This document shows, piece after piece, positions 1-7,979 of a DNA stretch of 30,452 nucleotides. Below the pieces are notes generated by a model. The model had not been told where the DNA came from. It did not search any database and saw only the letters and a list, made by a program, of their open reading frames with translations. Both the position numbers and the translations under genes were made by a program. Where the stretch lies: positions 1-30,452 of the forward strand of contig JAGWBE010000027.1 of assembly GCA_021296055.1 (NCBI GenBank). Reading direction: 5' to 3'. Every line of letters starts with the position of its first letter. Within the stretch, counting starts at the first letter, position 1. The DNA comes from Dehalococcoidia bacterium. Its GTDB lineage: Bacteria > Chloroflexota > Dehalococcoidia > Lucifugimonadales > Australimonadaceae.

Positions 1-400
1 GACCTTCACCATCTTCCTCGCCGCCATCGCCGGCATCTCCCTCATCGTCGGCGGCATCGGCGTGATGAACATCATGCTCGTCTCGGTTACGGAGCGAACG
101 CGCGAGATAGGCATCCGCAAGGCCGTCGGCGCCAAGCGGCGCGACATCCTGTTCCACTTCGTAACCGAGGCGACGCTGCTCAGCCTAGCGGGCGGCGGCC
201 TGGGCGTGCTCGCCGGTTTCGCCGTCGGCTGGGCGCTCGACGGACGCAACATCGGCGGCCAGCCCTTCAACACCGTCTTCAGCGGCGACATCGCCCTCCT
301 CGCCCTCGTCGTCTCCGCCGCCATCGGCCTCTTCTTCGGCATCTACCCCGCAATGCGGGCCGCCGCACTTCACCCCATCGAGGCGCTGCGCTACGAGTAG
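1..400 (+). CDS. MacB/FtsX-type ABC transporter permease, C-terminal part (5' end outside window)
   Basis: The frame is open from the first bases and ends in TAG at 398-400. It encodes the end of a MacB-family permease, the membrane subunit of an ATP-driven exporter of peptides, lipoproteins or small molecules. A transmembrane helix (about nt 2-85) leads into VTERTREIGIRKAVGAKRRD (nt 89-148), the cytoplasmic signature loop of this family. Two more hydrophobic helices follow, and the end HPIEALRYE is the typical MacB C-terminus. An internal GTG at 62 lies within the first helix and is not the real start. The next gene begins 15 nt later with its own ribosome binding site, so the two are probably one operon. 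Family assignment is firm; substrate is unknown. Confidence 0.93.
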   Translation, partial: TFTIFLAAIAGISLIVGGIGVMNIMLVSVTERTREIGIRKAVGAKRRDILFHFVTEATLLSLAGGGLGVLAGFAVGWALDGRNIGGQPFNTVFSGDIALLALVVSAAIGLFFGIYPAMRAAALHPIEALRYE

Positions 401-415
401 CGCGGAGGTCAAACT

Positions 416-1327
416 ATGCGCGCCAAGTCCTTCTTCCTCCTACTCGTCATCCTCGCCGCCGCGGGCGCCGGCGTCGGCGCGGGCCTCAACTACGCCCTAG
501 ACGACCCCGAACCGGAGACCGCCGCCCAGAACAACGAGTTCACCTTCCAACTCCCCGCCGGGTTCGGCCAGGGCGGCCAACTGCCCGCCGGGTTGGGAGG
601 AGGAGGCGCGGACCCCGGCGCCTCCCCTACCCCATCCGCGCCGGACGACGACTCAACCGCCCCGGGCGCCCCCTCCGATAACGGCAACAATGGCGGCGAT
701 GACGACGACGCGGCGCAGCAGCCCGGCCGCCCTCAAACGCCGTTCGGCGGGCTAGGCGGCGGCCTGGTCAGCGGGAGCGTCGTCGACTTCGACCCTCCCT
801 CCCTCGTCATCAGCACGGAGGCGGGCAGCGCAACCTTCGTCCTCACCGACGAGACCGTCGTCTCAGTCCAGCGCCCCGCCGGGGAATCGGCGGACGTGCT
901 CGTCCCGGGCGCGAATGCATTCATCGCGGCCACGTTCGACGACCGGCGCGCGCTGGACGCGATGATGATCGTCATCGGCGACCTCGGCGCCGACGGCGGC
1001 CCGTTGCCGCCTGGCGGCGCCTTCGGCAACTTCGCCCTCCTCGACGGCGAGATAGAGAGCGTCGACGGAGGCGTCATCGTCCTCAAGCGCGAGCAGGACA
1101 CGCTAGAGGTGCGCTACGCCGACGACGTAACCGTCTCCACGCAGATGACGGTGGACGAGGCGCTCGACCACATAACGCCAGGCATCGAAGTGAGCGTAGG
1201 CGCGCAGCCCGGCGAAAACGGCGCCCTGACCGCCGCCCTCATCATGGTCGGCGACCTAGACGGCTTCGGCCTAGGCGGCGGCTTCCTCCGCGGCGCCGCC
1301 GGCACAGGCCGCGCCCAGGGCCGCTAG
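416..1327 (+). CDS. Secreted/membrane-anchored protein with two DUF5666-like beta domains
   Basis: 303 aa, ATG at 416 preceded by GGAGG at 403-407. The N-terminus has a hydrophobic segment (about residues 5-25) that is a signal peptide or anchor without a lipobox Cys. Residues 30-110 are a low-complexity Gly/Pro/Asp-rich linker with acidic runs. Two similar beta-rich units follow (about 118-185 and 205-280), each opening with a G-x-V/I-x-x-V/F-D pattern and containing a D-x-T/V-V turn and a loop of the form L/I-x-x-G, as in DUF5666 proteins. Function is unknown; its position right behind a MacB-type permease suggests an extracytoplasmic partner or cargo-related role (inference). Its stop overlaps the stop of the convergent next gene by 4 nt. 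Confidence 0.8.
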   Translation: MRAKSFFLLLVILAAAGAGVGAGLNYALDDPEPETAAQNNEFTFQLPAGFGQGGQLPAGLGGGGADPGASPTPSAPDDDSTAPGAPSDNGNNGGDDDDAAQQPGRPQTPFGGLGGGLVSGSVVDFDPPSLVISTEAGSATFVLTDETVVSVQRPAGESADVLVPGANAFIAATFDDRRALDAMMIVIGDLGADGGPLPPGGAFGNFALLDGEIESVDGGVIVLKREQDTLEVRYADDVTVSTQMTVDEALDHITPGIEVSVGAQPGENGALTAALIMVGDLDGFGLGGGFLRGAAGTGRAQGR

Positions 1328-2700
1328 ACCGACAACCCCTCCACCAGCGCGCCCACCCCCGGCTGCGCTTCCAGCGCGTCCACGAGCGCGGCGGCGCGCT
1401 CGGCGCGGCCTGGCAGCGCCGACTCCACGTTCTCCGTGAACTTGGCCAGCACCTCCGCCTTCGTCACCGGCTCGCCGCCCGGGTATGCCTTCGGGCGGCG
1501 CAGGCTCCCCGACACGCTCGCGCCGTTCGTCAGATGAATCGTCACCTCGCACGCGGGCACGTCGTGCGGATCGGAGAGCGAGCGCAGATCGGGATGCTCG
1601 TAGGGATGCACCTTCTTGCGCATAGCCGCGATGACCGGGTCGTGCACGCCCTCCTCCGAGAACTCCGCGATGCCCGCGCGGCGGCGCACGACGGAGGCGG
1701 CGATGGCGTGCGTCATGCTGTACTGCGCTTCCGGGCTGTTGCGCGGGTCGTCGAAGGGCACGATGCCCCGCGCCACGTGCATATAGCCGTAGTCCACGCG
1801 CTCCACCGCCTCCGGCTGCACGTCATGCTCGATGGTCAGGCGCAGCGCCGTGCCGATGCCCGCCAGCACCGCGCTGTTGCACGGATGCAGCTTGATGCCC
1901 ACGCCCGGATCGTCCAGATAGAAGCGGGACTTGTCCCGAGCCGCCGCCTCGGTGAGCTCGGGGCGCACGTTCTCCGCCCCCGCCATCAGCGGCCAGAAGC
2001 CGTAGCGATGCTCGAGGATGTCCGGGTTGCCGCTGAAACCGTCGCGCACGAGGCCCGCGCTGAGCACGCCGTGGAAGGCGGCCATCCCCGTGTGCAGCGC
2101 CTTGGTGTACGTGCCGAAGTTCGCGCGCATCCCGCCCGCCATCGACGAGGCCACGCCAAGCGTCTGCGCGGTTTGGTCTGCGTCGAAACCCATAACCTTG
2201 GCCGCCGCCAACGCCGCCGACAGCGTGGACAGCGTGCCCGTCGTGTGCCAACCCAGCAGATAGTGCGTGGGCATAATGGCGAGCGCCAAGCGCGCCATCC
2301 CCTCGTGCGCGTAGATGAATGCCTCCAGCGCGTCCCGCCCCGACGCGCCCGTCTCTTCCGCCACGGCCAGCAGCGCGGGCACTGCCGAACCGCTGGCGTG
2401 GGCGATGGTGAGGAAGGAAGTGTCGTCGTAGTCGAGCGTGTGCGCGCTCACGCCGTTGGCGAAGGCTGCCACGGCGGGCGACCAGCGGTGGGACGCGCCC
2501 AACACGTGCGCGTCGCCGCCCGTCGCGCCCAAGCGCTCTGCGTAGGCCGTCGCGATGCGCGCTGCGGGCAGTTGCGTCCCCGCCACCGCTACGCCGAGCG
2601 TGTCCACGAACAGCAGTTTCGCGAAGTCGCGGACACTCTCCGGAACCTCCTCCAACCTACCCTCGGCAACGTAGCGTGCAACGTCGGCGGTCGCGCCCAT
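1324..2700 (-). CDS. MmgE/PrpD family protein (2-methylcitrate dehydratase-like)
   Basis: 458 aa, the normal length for MmgE/PrpD proteins. The ATG at 2700 (MGATADVARYV) follows GGGGAG 8-13 nt upstream; the frame stays open upstream only through repeat DNA and is not coding there. The region around residues 80-95 (FANGVSAHTLDYDDTS) is the family's helical core motif ending in H-x-x-D-x-D-D. Known members include 2-methylcitrate dehydratase (propionate catabolism) and cis-aconitate decarboxylase, but most environmental paralogues have unknown substrates and no prpB/prpC partner is visible here. It is convergent with the preceding gene and they share CTAG at 1324-1327. Family is secure; reaction is not. 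Confidence 0.9.
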   Translation of the reverse strand: MGATADVARYVAEGRLEEVPESVRDFAKLLFVDTLGVAVAGTQLPAARIATAYAERLGATGGDAHVLGASHRWSPAVAAFANGVSAHTLDYDDTSFLTIAHASGSAVPALLAVAEETGASGRDALEAFIYAHEGMARLALAIMPTHYLLGWHTTGTLSTLSAALAAAKVMGFDADQTAQTLGVASSMAGGMRANFGTYTKALHTGMAAFHGVLSAGLVRDGFSGNPDILEHRYGFWPLMAGAENVRPELTEAAARDKSRFYLDDPGVGIKLHPCNSAVLAGIGTALRLTIEHDVQPEAVERVDYGYMHVARGIVPFDDPRNSPEAQYSMTHAIAASVVRRRAGIAEFSEEGVHDPVIAAMRKKVHPYEHPDLRSLSDPHDVPACEVTIHLTNGASVSGSLRRPKAYPGGEPVTKAEVLAKFTENVESALPGRAERAAALVDALEAQPGVGALVEGLSV

Positions 2701-2905
2701 ACGCTCAACTCCCCATGTAGGAATGCGCCCGCGGGAGCGCGCCCCGTTCGGCGCCGCCCCCATACACCGCGCGTCGCACGGCGGGCGCGCCCAAGCATAG
2801 CAGCAGAACCGCCGAGCACGGGAATGTCCCTGCCCGCGCCGCGCCTGCTCCGCAAATGGGCGCCTCCCCCACCAATCCCCGCGAAAAGAGACCGGTGCCT
2901 CCTCA

Positions 2906-2995
2906 CGCAGGGAGCGCCGAGGGGCGGCCAGCCCCTCGGCTGGGGGCGTGGGGGTATCCCCCACAAAACGGTTTTCTTTCTTGGGGGCGCGGGGC
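2906..2995 (+). repeat. Double-hairpin dispersed element, copy A
   Basis: Reference copy. Hairpin 1 has perfect 10-bp arms, GCCGAGGGGC (2917-2926) and GCCCCTCGGC (2931-2940 region). Hairpin 2 is GTGGGGG-TAT-CCCCCAC (2948-2964). A pyrimidine-rich tract follows (TTTTCTTTCTT), then G-rich DNA. Five more copies lie in this window, all in the same orientation and all intergenic. Confidence 0.8.
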
Positions 2996-3068
2996 GGCGC
3001 GTCTCCGCTCGTCCTGAGGCCTCCGAAGGGTTCGCCCTGAGGCAACTCGAAGAACGCCCCCTCCTCTC

Positions 3069-3112
3069 CGTCGTTCCTGCCTCCGCAGGAACCTCGACGC
3101 GAGGCGCCCCGC
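3069..3112 (+). repeat. TTCCTGC/GCAGGAA inverted repeat with CCTCGACGCG tail
   Basis: Arms TTCCTGC (3074-3080) and GCAGGAA (3085-3091), then CCTCGACGCGAGGCGCCCC. The same unit recurs at 8110-8190, 15447-15530 and 18409-18450, and in inverted form at 18500-18590. It resembles in type the dRS3-like inverted repeats of other bacteria (analogy, not homology). Confidence 0.7.
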
Positions 3113-3245
3113 ATCCTCCGGCCTCCTCTCGACGCCCACGGGGAAGGGCCGGGCGGCTTGCCCCCTCCCCATCCCCCGGCCCCATCCGTCATTCTCGCGA
3201 AAAGCCTGCCCCGTCTTGATACGGGGCGGGAATCTCGCTTCGATT

Positions 3246-3345
3246 CACGCGGGGCGCGCCGAGGGGCAGCCAACCCCTCGGCTGGGAGCGTGGGGGCATC
3301 CCCTCCGAGTAACTCCTTTATCCCTTTGAAGAGTGAGGGGTGGGG
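3246..3345 (+). repeat. Double-hairpin dispersed element, copy B (divergent)
   Basis: Contains GCCGAGGGGC..CCCCTCGGC and a degraded second hairpin (GTGGGGGCATCCCCTCC), then CCTTTATCCCTTTGAAGAG. It differs from copy A at many sites, so it is an older or decayed copy. Confidence 0.65.
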
Positions 3346-3502
3346 CGGTGGAGTAGGCGCGCGCTGCTCTCCGAAGCATGTCCCCGCGAAAGCGGGGAGC
3401 GGGAATCTCGCCTCGATTCGGTCGGGGCGGCGGCCGGACAGCAGGAACGCCAGGACGGGCGGTAGGCTTATACGATAATCTCCGTCACACGGGAGGAGCC
3501 GC

Positions 3503-3919
3503 ATGGCAGACACCGCCGCTATGGAATCGACCATCCGCCGCCTGTTCGACGCCTTCAACCATCGCGACGCCAAGGCCACCGGCGCCCTGCACGCCGCCGA
3601 CTCCGTCGTCTACGACCCCGGCTTCCCCGAACCCCTCCGCGGGCGGGGGACCATCCAGGACGAGGCCGCCGCATGGTTCACCGCCGCGCCCGACACGACG
3701 ATGGAGGCGCTGCGCCTGTGGGTGAACGAGACGGGCGTCGCCGCCGAAGTGATGATCAGAGGCCACCAGACCGGGCCGCTGGGCGATCAGCCGCCCTCGG
3801 GCAACGCCTTCGAGCAGTGGGCCGTCGCCGCGTGGCGCTTCAACGCCGACGGGTTGATCACGGAGGAAGTGCGCTTCTATTCCCCCGCCGCGATTCAGGC
3901 CCAGCTCAGCCCCGGCTAG
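3503..3919 (+). CDS. NTF2-like / SnoaL-like small alpha+beta-cone protein
   Basis: 138 aa, ATG at 3503 with GGGAGGAG at 3490-3497. The N-terminal helix (AMESTIRRLFDAFNHRDAK) followed by LHAADSVVYDPGFPEPLRGR is the standard opening of SnoaL/ketosteroid-isomerase-like proteins, and the rest alternates helix and strands to a final strand ending before residue 138. Members bind small hydrophobic molecules or act as cyclases, isomerases or hydrolases; this one cannot be assigned to a reaction. It heads a same-strand row with an SDR, an alpha/beta hydrolase and an enolase-superfamily gene, which suggests one catabolic route (inference). Confidence 0.8.
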   Translation: MADTAAMESTIRRLFDAFNHRDAKATGALHAADSVVYDPGFPEPLRGRGTIQDEAAAWFTAAPDTTMEALRLWVNETGVAAEVMIRGHQTGPLGDQPPSGNAFEQWAVAAWRFNADGLITEEVRFYSPAAIQAQLSPG

Positions 3920-3954
3920 CCGCCCCGCACCGCGCCGCGCTCCGACCGGCGCGT

Positions 3955-3983
3955 TTGACGCTCCGCCGCTCCCCAACTAGCCT
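3955..3983 (+). promoter_or_regulatory. Promoter for the SDR gene at 4011
   Basis: TTGACG (3955-3960), a 17-nt spacer, and TAGCCT (3978-3983). Transcription would start near 3990, leaving a leader of about 20 nt that contains the GGAGG ribosome binding site. The same hexamer pair with the same spacing is found before the gene at 18666. Confidence 0.6.
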
Positions 3984-4010
3984 GCCCCCACCACTGGAGG
4001 GAGGCGCACT

Positions 4011-4826
4011 ATGAAGTTGGAGGGCAAAGTCGCGGTCATCACCGGCGTCGGGCCGAACATCGGGCGCGCCGTCGCCCTCGCCTTCGCCCGCGAGGGTGCC
4101 AAGGTCGCCGTCAACCATCGCAGGCCCGAACAGGCCGACAGCACCGTCAAGATGATTGAGGACGCCGGCGGCGAGGCCATCGCCATCCCCTGCCCCATCG
4201 CGGACGAGGACGCCGTCCGCGCAGCCATTGCGCAAGTCGTCGGCGCGTGGGGCAAGGTGGACGTGCTGGTGAACAACGCCGCGCAGATCAACCCCAAGGG
4301 CGTGCTGAATATGCCCTTCGACGAGTTCAAGGAGCAGGTTTCCTCCATCGTGGACGGCACGTTCGTCTGGACGAAGTACGCCGCCCAGTCGATGGTCGAG
4401 CTCGGCGTGCGCGGCAGCATCATCAACGTCGTAACCTGCGCCGCCTGGCAGGGCGAGCCCGGCAACATCGGCTACACCACCGCCAAGGCCGGCGTCGTCA
4501 ACTTCACCCGCTCCGCCGCGATGGAGCTGGCGGAGCACGGCATCCGCGTCAACAACATGACGCCCACCGCCACGGAGGTCGAGGACGAGGAGGCGCTCGC
4601 CCGGCGCGCCGCCCGCGCCGCCTCACGACCGGCCCGCCGCCACACCATGGACTACGACGCGATTCCCTTGGGCCGCAAGCCCACGCCCAGCGACTATGTC
4701 CCCGCCTTCGTCTACCTCGCCTCCGACGACTCGTCGATGGTGACAGGAACGAACCTTGCGGTGGACGGCGGTGTGCTGGCCAAGTACTGGCCCTGGTATC
4801 CGGAGGTTGCGCCGGCGGGGGCGTAG
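4011..4826 (+). CDS. Short-chain dehydrogenase/reductase (SDR) with Thr at the catalytic Ser position
   Basis: 271 aa, ATG at 4011 preceded by GGAGGGAGG (3997-4005). A Rossmann-fold NAD(P)-dependent oxidoreductase: cofactor motif TGVGPNIG (residues 11-18; the usual GxGIG is altered to GPNIG), NNAAQ (88-92), catalytic Y155 and K159 in YTTAK, and a C-terminal SSMVTGTNLAVDGG. Thirteen residues before Y155, where SDRs have Ser, the codon is ACC (T142). A proline/Arg-rich insert lies around residues 195-212. Thr can sometimes replace Ser, so activity is not excluded. Substrate unknown; the gene neighbours an alpha/beta hydrolase and an enolase-superfamily gene. Confidence 0.92.
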   Translation: MKLEGKVAVITGVGPNIGRAVALAFAREGAKVAVNHRRPEQADSTVKMIEDAGGEAIAIPCPIADEDAVRAAIAQVVGAWGKVDVLVNNAAQINPKGVLNMPFDEFKEQVSSIVDGTFVWTKYAAQSMVELGVRGSIINVVTCAAWQGEPGNIGYTTAKAGVVNFTRSAAMELAEHGIRVNNMTPTATEVEDEEALARRAARAASRPARRHTMDYDAIPLGRKPTPSDYVPAFVYLASDDSSMVTGTNLAVDGGVLAKYWPWYPEVAPAGA

Positions 4827-4835
4827 ACCTGGCGT

Positions 4836-4864
4836 TTGCGCGCGGCGCTTGGCGGTTGTATGGT
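4836..4864 (+). promoter_or_regulatory. Candidate promoter for the hydrolase gene at 4917
   Basis: TTGCGC (4836-4841), 17-nt spacer, TATGGT (4859-4864). The start would be near 4871, giving a leader of about 45 nt ending in GGAGG. Both hexamers are imperfect, so confidence is modest. Confidence 0.4.
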
Positions 4865-4916
4865 GCGCGCGCGGAAGGCGCAAAGCCCGAAATCTCTCCG
4901 CAAACGGAGGCTGCAT

Positions 4917-5795
4917 ATGGGAGTTCTGCCCGACCTGTCCAAGTACGAGAAGTATCAGGAAGTGACGCAGGGCCAGATTCGCTACTACGAAGCCGGTTCC
5001 GGCAAGGACCTGCTCCTGCTGCACGGTATGGGCGTCTACACGTCCGCCGACACCTTCCAGTTCATGTTCGAGCCCTTGGCCGAGAAGTATCACGTCGTCG
5101 CCATCGACTACCTCGGCTTCGGCAAGAGCTCGCGCGTCCTGGGCAACGGCCCGACCTTCGACGTGATCGTCGACGGCATCCGCGAGTTCCAAGACCAAGT
5201 GGGCTTCGGTGCCGCCCACGTCATCGGCCACAGTGCCGGGCCGTGGTTCGGCGGCATCCTCGCCTACGAGAGCCCCGACCGCGTCGCCTCCCTCATCGGC
5301 ATCGGCCCGGCGGGGATGAACGTAACGCCCGTCGCCTCCGTCAGCGGCTACCAGAAGCCCAGCGTCGAGAGCGCCTACGCCTCGAACTCCAACAGTGTCT
5401 ACGAGGGCTCGAAGTTCACCGACGAGATGGCGCACGAGATGGCCAAGCAGATGATCAGCTACGCCGAGCGCGAGGGCGCCTTCGGCGGCCTCCAGCCCCT
5501 CGTCGACCAGATGGCCAACCCCGACACCCGCAAGTCCTACCTCCTCCAACGGCGCATGCCCTTCCTCAAGATGCCCGTCTTCTACATCTGGGGCGAGTCG
5601 GAGGGCATGGAGCCTTCCCCGACCTGGACGGAGGAGTGGGAGGAGACGGGCGGCGACCCCGGCAAGGGCTCCAAGCCCTGGGTCGCGCCGAACATGAAGT
5701 TCCACATCGTCCGCGGCGCAACCCACAACGTTCACTGGGAGCAGCCGCAGCTGATGGTGGAGCTCGTCTCCGACTTCATCGAGTCCGTCGGCTAA
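4917..5795 (+). CDS. Alpha/beta hydrolase (serine hydrolase fold)
   Basis: 292 aa. The ATG at 4917 is chosen over the in-frame ATG at 4836 because GGAGG sits at 4906-4910, 6 nt upstream, and the protein then starts close to the first strand as in relatives. The oxyanion-loop motif LLLLHGMG is at about residues 32-39, the nucleophile elbow GHSAG puts Ser at 106, and the C-terminal His lies in THNVHWEQP (His at about 270). A cap region rich in Met/Lys/Glu follows the nucleophile. Such enzymes cleave esters, lactones or C-C bonds (MCP hydrolases). Between an SDR and an enolase-superfamily gene, a role in a degradation pathway is likely (inference). Confidence 0.9.
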   Translation: MGVLPDLSKYEKYQEVTQGQIRYYEAGSGKDLLLLHGMGVYTSADTFQFMFEPLAEKYHVVAIDYLGFGKSSRVLGNGPTFDVIVDGIREFQDQVGFGAAHVIGHSAGPWFGGILAYESPDRVASLIGIGPAGMNVTPVASVSGYQKPSVESAYASNSNSVYEGSKFTDEMAHEMAKQMISYAEREGAFGGLQPLVDQMANPDTRKSYLLQRRMPFLKMPVFYIWGESEGMEPSPTWTEEWEETGGDPGKGSKPWVAPNMKFHIVRGATHNVHWEQPQLMVELVSDFIESVG

Positions 5796-5820
5796 CGCCC
5801 AAACGCCAAGGTCTGTCTAT

Positions 5821-5855
5821 GCGCAGCGTCCGCCACCCCACGGCGGGCGCTGCGC
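5821..5855 (+). promoter_or_regulatory. Strong intercistronic hairpin (14-bp stem)
   Basis: Arms GCGCAGCGTCCGCC (5821-5834) and GGCGGGCGCTGCGC (5842-5855) pair along all 14 positions with a single T-G wobble and a 7-nt loop. It lies between the hydrolase stop (5795) and the AAGGAG (5861-5866) of the next gene. There is no T-run after it, so it is not a classical terminator; it may stabilise or attenuate the message. Confidence 0.6.
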
Positions 5856-5871
5856 TTGCAAAGGAGCGAAT

Positions 5872-6944
5872 GTGAAGGTAACGCGCGTCCACGCCACCAC
5901 CCACAACATCCCCGTGCCCGTGCCACTGCTCGACTTCCCCATCCCTCGCCAGATCGTCTTCTGCGCCGTGGAGACGGACGCGGGAATCACCGGCTACGGT
6001 CTCACCGGCCCCATCCAGCGCTTCGCGGTCAGGGAATTCATCAACCGCGAAGTCGCCCCCAAGGTAGTCGGCAGAGACCCGCTGGAGACGGAGCGCATCT
6101 GGCACGAGCTGTTCATAGAGCTGAACCCGCGCGCGCAGACCGGCGTTTGGAGCTCCGGCGTGAGCGCGCTGGATATCGCGCTGTGGGACATCAACCGGTG
6201 TGGCGGCTGCTGGGCGCGGCGCAGAAGACCGTCCTCGCCTATATCACCTTCGGCCTCCTCGAATACGACGTAGACCAGCTCGTCGAGGTGGCCAAGTCCT
6301 TCGTCCAGCAAGGCGAGGACAAGCTCAAGATGGTCGTCGCCATCAACGGCGCCGAAGACCCGCTGGAGGACGCGCGCAGGGCCATCGCTGTCCGCGAGGC
6401 CGTCGGCCCAGGCGTCCAACTTTCGATGGACGCGAACTACCTGTTCAACTTCCACAACGCGCTCAAACTGGCCAAGGCGGTCGAAGGGCACGACATTGAG
6501 TGGTTCGAGGAGCCGGTCTACGGCAACGACGCACGCCTGCTCCACGACCTGCGCATGCGCACCAGCGTCCCCATCTCCGCCGGCCAGAACGAGGGACACC
6601 GCTTCCGCTACCGCGAACTGCTCGTCAACAACGCCGTGGACATCCTCCAACCCAACGTCGTCTACTGCGGCGGCTACACCGAGGGCGTGAAGGTGGCGGC
6701 AATGGCGCAGGCGTTCAACCTCGTCATCGCCAACGGCGGCGGTTGGCCGCACCACAACATGCACCTCCAGGCGGCTATGTCCAACGGCTGGCGCGTCGAG
6801 TTCCACTATCCGATGTGGAAGGCGGGCGAGATGATCTACAAGGACCCGCCCGGCCCCCACGGTGGCGCGACCACCCTCACCGAAGAACCCGGCCTCGGCC
6901 TCGAACCTCGCTGGGACGCCCTAGAAGAATACGCCGAAGCGTAG
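5872..6944 (+). pseudogene. Mandelate racemase/muconate lactonizing enzyme family, frameshifted
   Basis: The GTG start at 5872 (MKVTRVHATTHNIP) follows AAGGAG 5 nt upstream. The N-terminal capping domain reads in one frame to WDIN (about 6195). From CCGGTGTGG the barrel continues in another frame as PVWRLLGAAQKT to TAG at 6944. Relatives carry about six extra residues (GKxxGQ type) at this point, so a loss of about 19 nt explains both the gap and the shift; restored length would be about 363 aa. Catalytic features are otherwise intact: KLK (6321-6329), metal ligands D (6429) and E (6498), EEP (6507-6515), and a C-terminal GGGWPHHNMH. Enolase-superfamily acid-sugar dehydratase or racemase; substrate unknown. 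Either a recent pseudogene or a sequence error. Confidence 0.85.
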
Positions 6945-6960
6945 CCGCAGCAGCCCTCTT

Positions 6961-7065
6961 CCTGCGGGGTGCGCCGAGGGACGGCCAGTTCCACGGCTGG
7001 GGGCGTGGGGGTATCCCCCACAACAAGCCTTTTTTATCTCTTTGAGGGGCGGGAGATGGGGCAGC
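6961..7065 (+). repeat. Double-hairpin dispersed element, copy C
   Basis: The first hairpin is partly degraded (GCCGAGGGACGGCCAG..CCACGGC). The second, GTGGGGG-TAT-CCCCCAC, is perfect (about 7005-7022). AACAAGCC, TTTTTT and ATCTCTTTGAGGGG follow. It lies between the convergent ends of the genes at 5872 (+) and 7080 (-), where a transcription-ending role would be plausible. Confidence 0.75.
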
Positions 7066-7079
7066 GGAAGCGCCCCTCC

Positions 7080-7979
7080 CTACTCCCCGGTGTGCAGCAT
7101 CAGCACCGGAGCGGGGGAGGCGTGCAGGATGTCGTCCGCCACCTTGCCGTAGGGCCGCGTTTGGTTGCCGGAGCGCCCATGCGACGCCATCACGATGAGG
7201 TCGGCGCCGCATTCCAACGCCTCAGCCGCCACCTGCGGCCCCGGGTCTCCGTCGCGCAGCGCCGTCGTCACCGCCATGCCCGCGCCCTCCAAGCGGCGCG
7301 CTGCCTCCGTCAGATAGGCGCCTTCTTCGCCCCGGGGGAAGGGGCGGAAGTCCCACGTAGGGCGCATGATCTTGCTGGCCGCGCCCTCTCGGGGAAGGCG
7401 CACGTGGGCCACCGTCGCCTCCCGCGCCCCGGCGCGCGACGCCACCGCCGCAGCGCAAGGCAGCGCCTGCTCCGCCAGCTCGGAGCCGTCCAGCGGAACG
7501 AGGATGCGGCTGATCTTCGCCGGCGCCACGCGGTGGAAGTCGTCCGCCCGCACCAGCAGCACCGCCGTCTCCGCCAGTTGCAGCACCACCTCCGCCACTA
7601 GGCCCGCCCACCCATTGCTGCTCAACAGGATCAGGTCGGCTTGGGCCGCCTTGGCCGTGTCGACGACCGCGTTGGAGATGCGGCGCTTGCCTGGCGGGCG
7701 GTTGGGTTCGCCGTGCTGCGCGGGAGCGGCGCGGGTGTGGATGATAGGGACGGGCATTCCCGTGCGCCTCCACCACTCTGTCAGGTCGGCCGCCGTGCGG
7801 TCGAGGTAGGTCTTAGCCGTCGTCAGGTCCTCGTCGGCGCCGCTCTCCACTGCCGTAAACAGGATGACTTCGTTGGCGGGCTGCGGCTCCATGACGCTGG
7901 GCAGAAAGCCCAGCGCCGCCTCCGCCGTCAACGAGCCGTCCAGCGCCGCCAACACCTTGGAGAAGAGCGTCACGTTCAC
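7080..7979 (-). CDS. Tandem universal stress protein (two UspA domains)
   Basis: 299 aa from GTG at 7979 (VNVTLFSKVLAALDGSL), with GGGGAGG 9 nt upstream; the frame above this reads through repeats and is not coding. Two Usp domains: residues 1 to about 145 open with KVLAALDGS, and about 155 to 299 open with RILVPLDGSELAEQAL. Domain 1 contains DLILLSSNGWAGL; domain 2 ends DLIVMASHGRSGN..YGKVADDILHASPAPVLML, the ATP-binding signature with a shortened spacer. Universal stress proteins are cytoplasmic nucleotide-binding regulators. It is flanked on both sides by dispersed repeats and looks monocistronic. Confidence 0.9.
   Translation of the reverse strand: MNVTLFSKVLAALDGSLTAEAALGFLPSVMEPQPANEVILFTAVESGADEDLTTAKTYLDRTAADLTEWWRRTGMPVPIIHTRAAPAQHGEPNRPPGKRRISNAVVDTAKAAQADLILLSSNGWAGLVAEVVLQLAETAVLLVRADDFHRVAPAKISRILVPLDGSELAEQALPCAAAVASRAGAREATVAHVRLPREGAASKIMRPTWDFRPFPRGEEGAYLTEAARRLEGAGMAVTTALRDGDPGPQVAAEALECGADLIVMASHGRSGNQTRPYGKVADDILHASPAPVLMLHTGE

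Larger units (their letters stand above)
2701..3502. other. 800-bp repeat-filled divergent intergenic region
   Basis: No credible gene. The long open frames here come from G+C-rich repeats: their translations are Arg/Pro-rich, have no recognisable domain, and recur at other intergenic sites. It holds two copies of the double-hairpin element (2906-2995, 3246-3345), a CCTGAGG..CGAAG repeat (3006-3054) and three copies of an inverted repeat of the TTCCTGC/GCAGGAA or TCCCCGC/GCGGGGA type (3069-3112, 3188-3245, 3378-3425). A GATAAT at 3474-3479 is a possible -10 for the gene at 3503. Confidence 0.75.

Noticed and set aside
1324..1327. Overlap of the two convergent stop codons (shared CTAG)
   Set aside because: Noted as compact packing; it carries no sign of function.
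2701..3579. Long open frames on both strands over 2701-3579 that extend the MmgE/PrpD gene or make new proteins
   Set aside because: They run through dispersed repeats, give Arg/Pro-rich translations that recur at other repeat sites, and lack a ribosome binding site.
6836..7021. Small ORFs beginning MGDTPTPPA over dispersed elements (also at 15227-15592)
   Set aside because: They are translations of the double-hairpin element, not genes.
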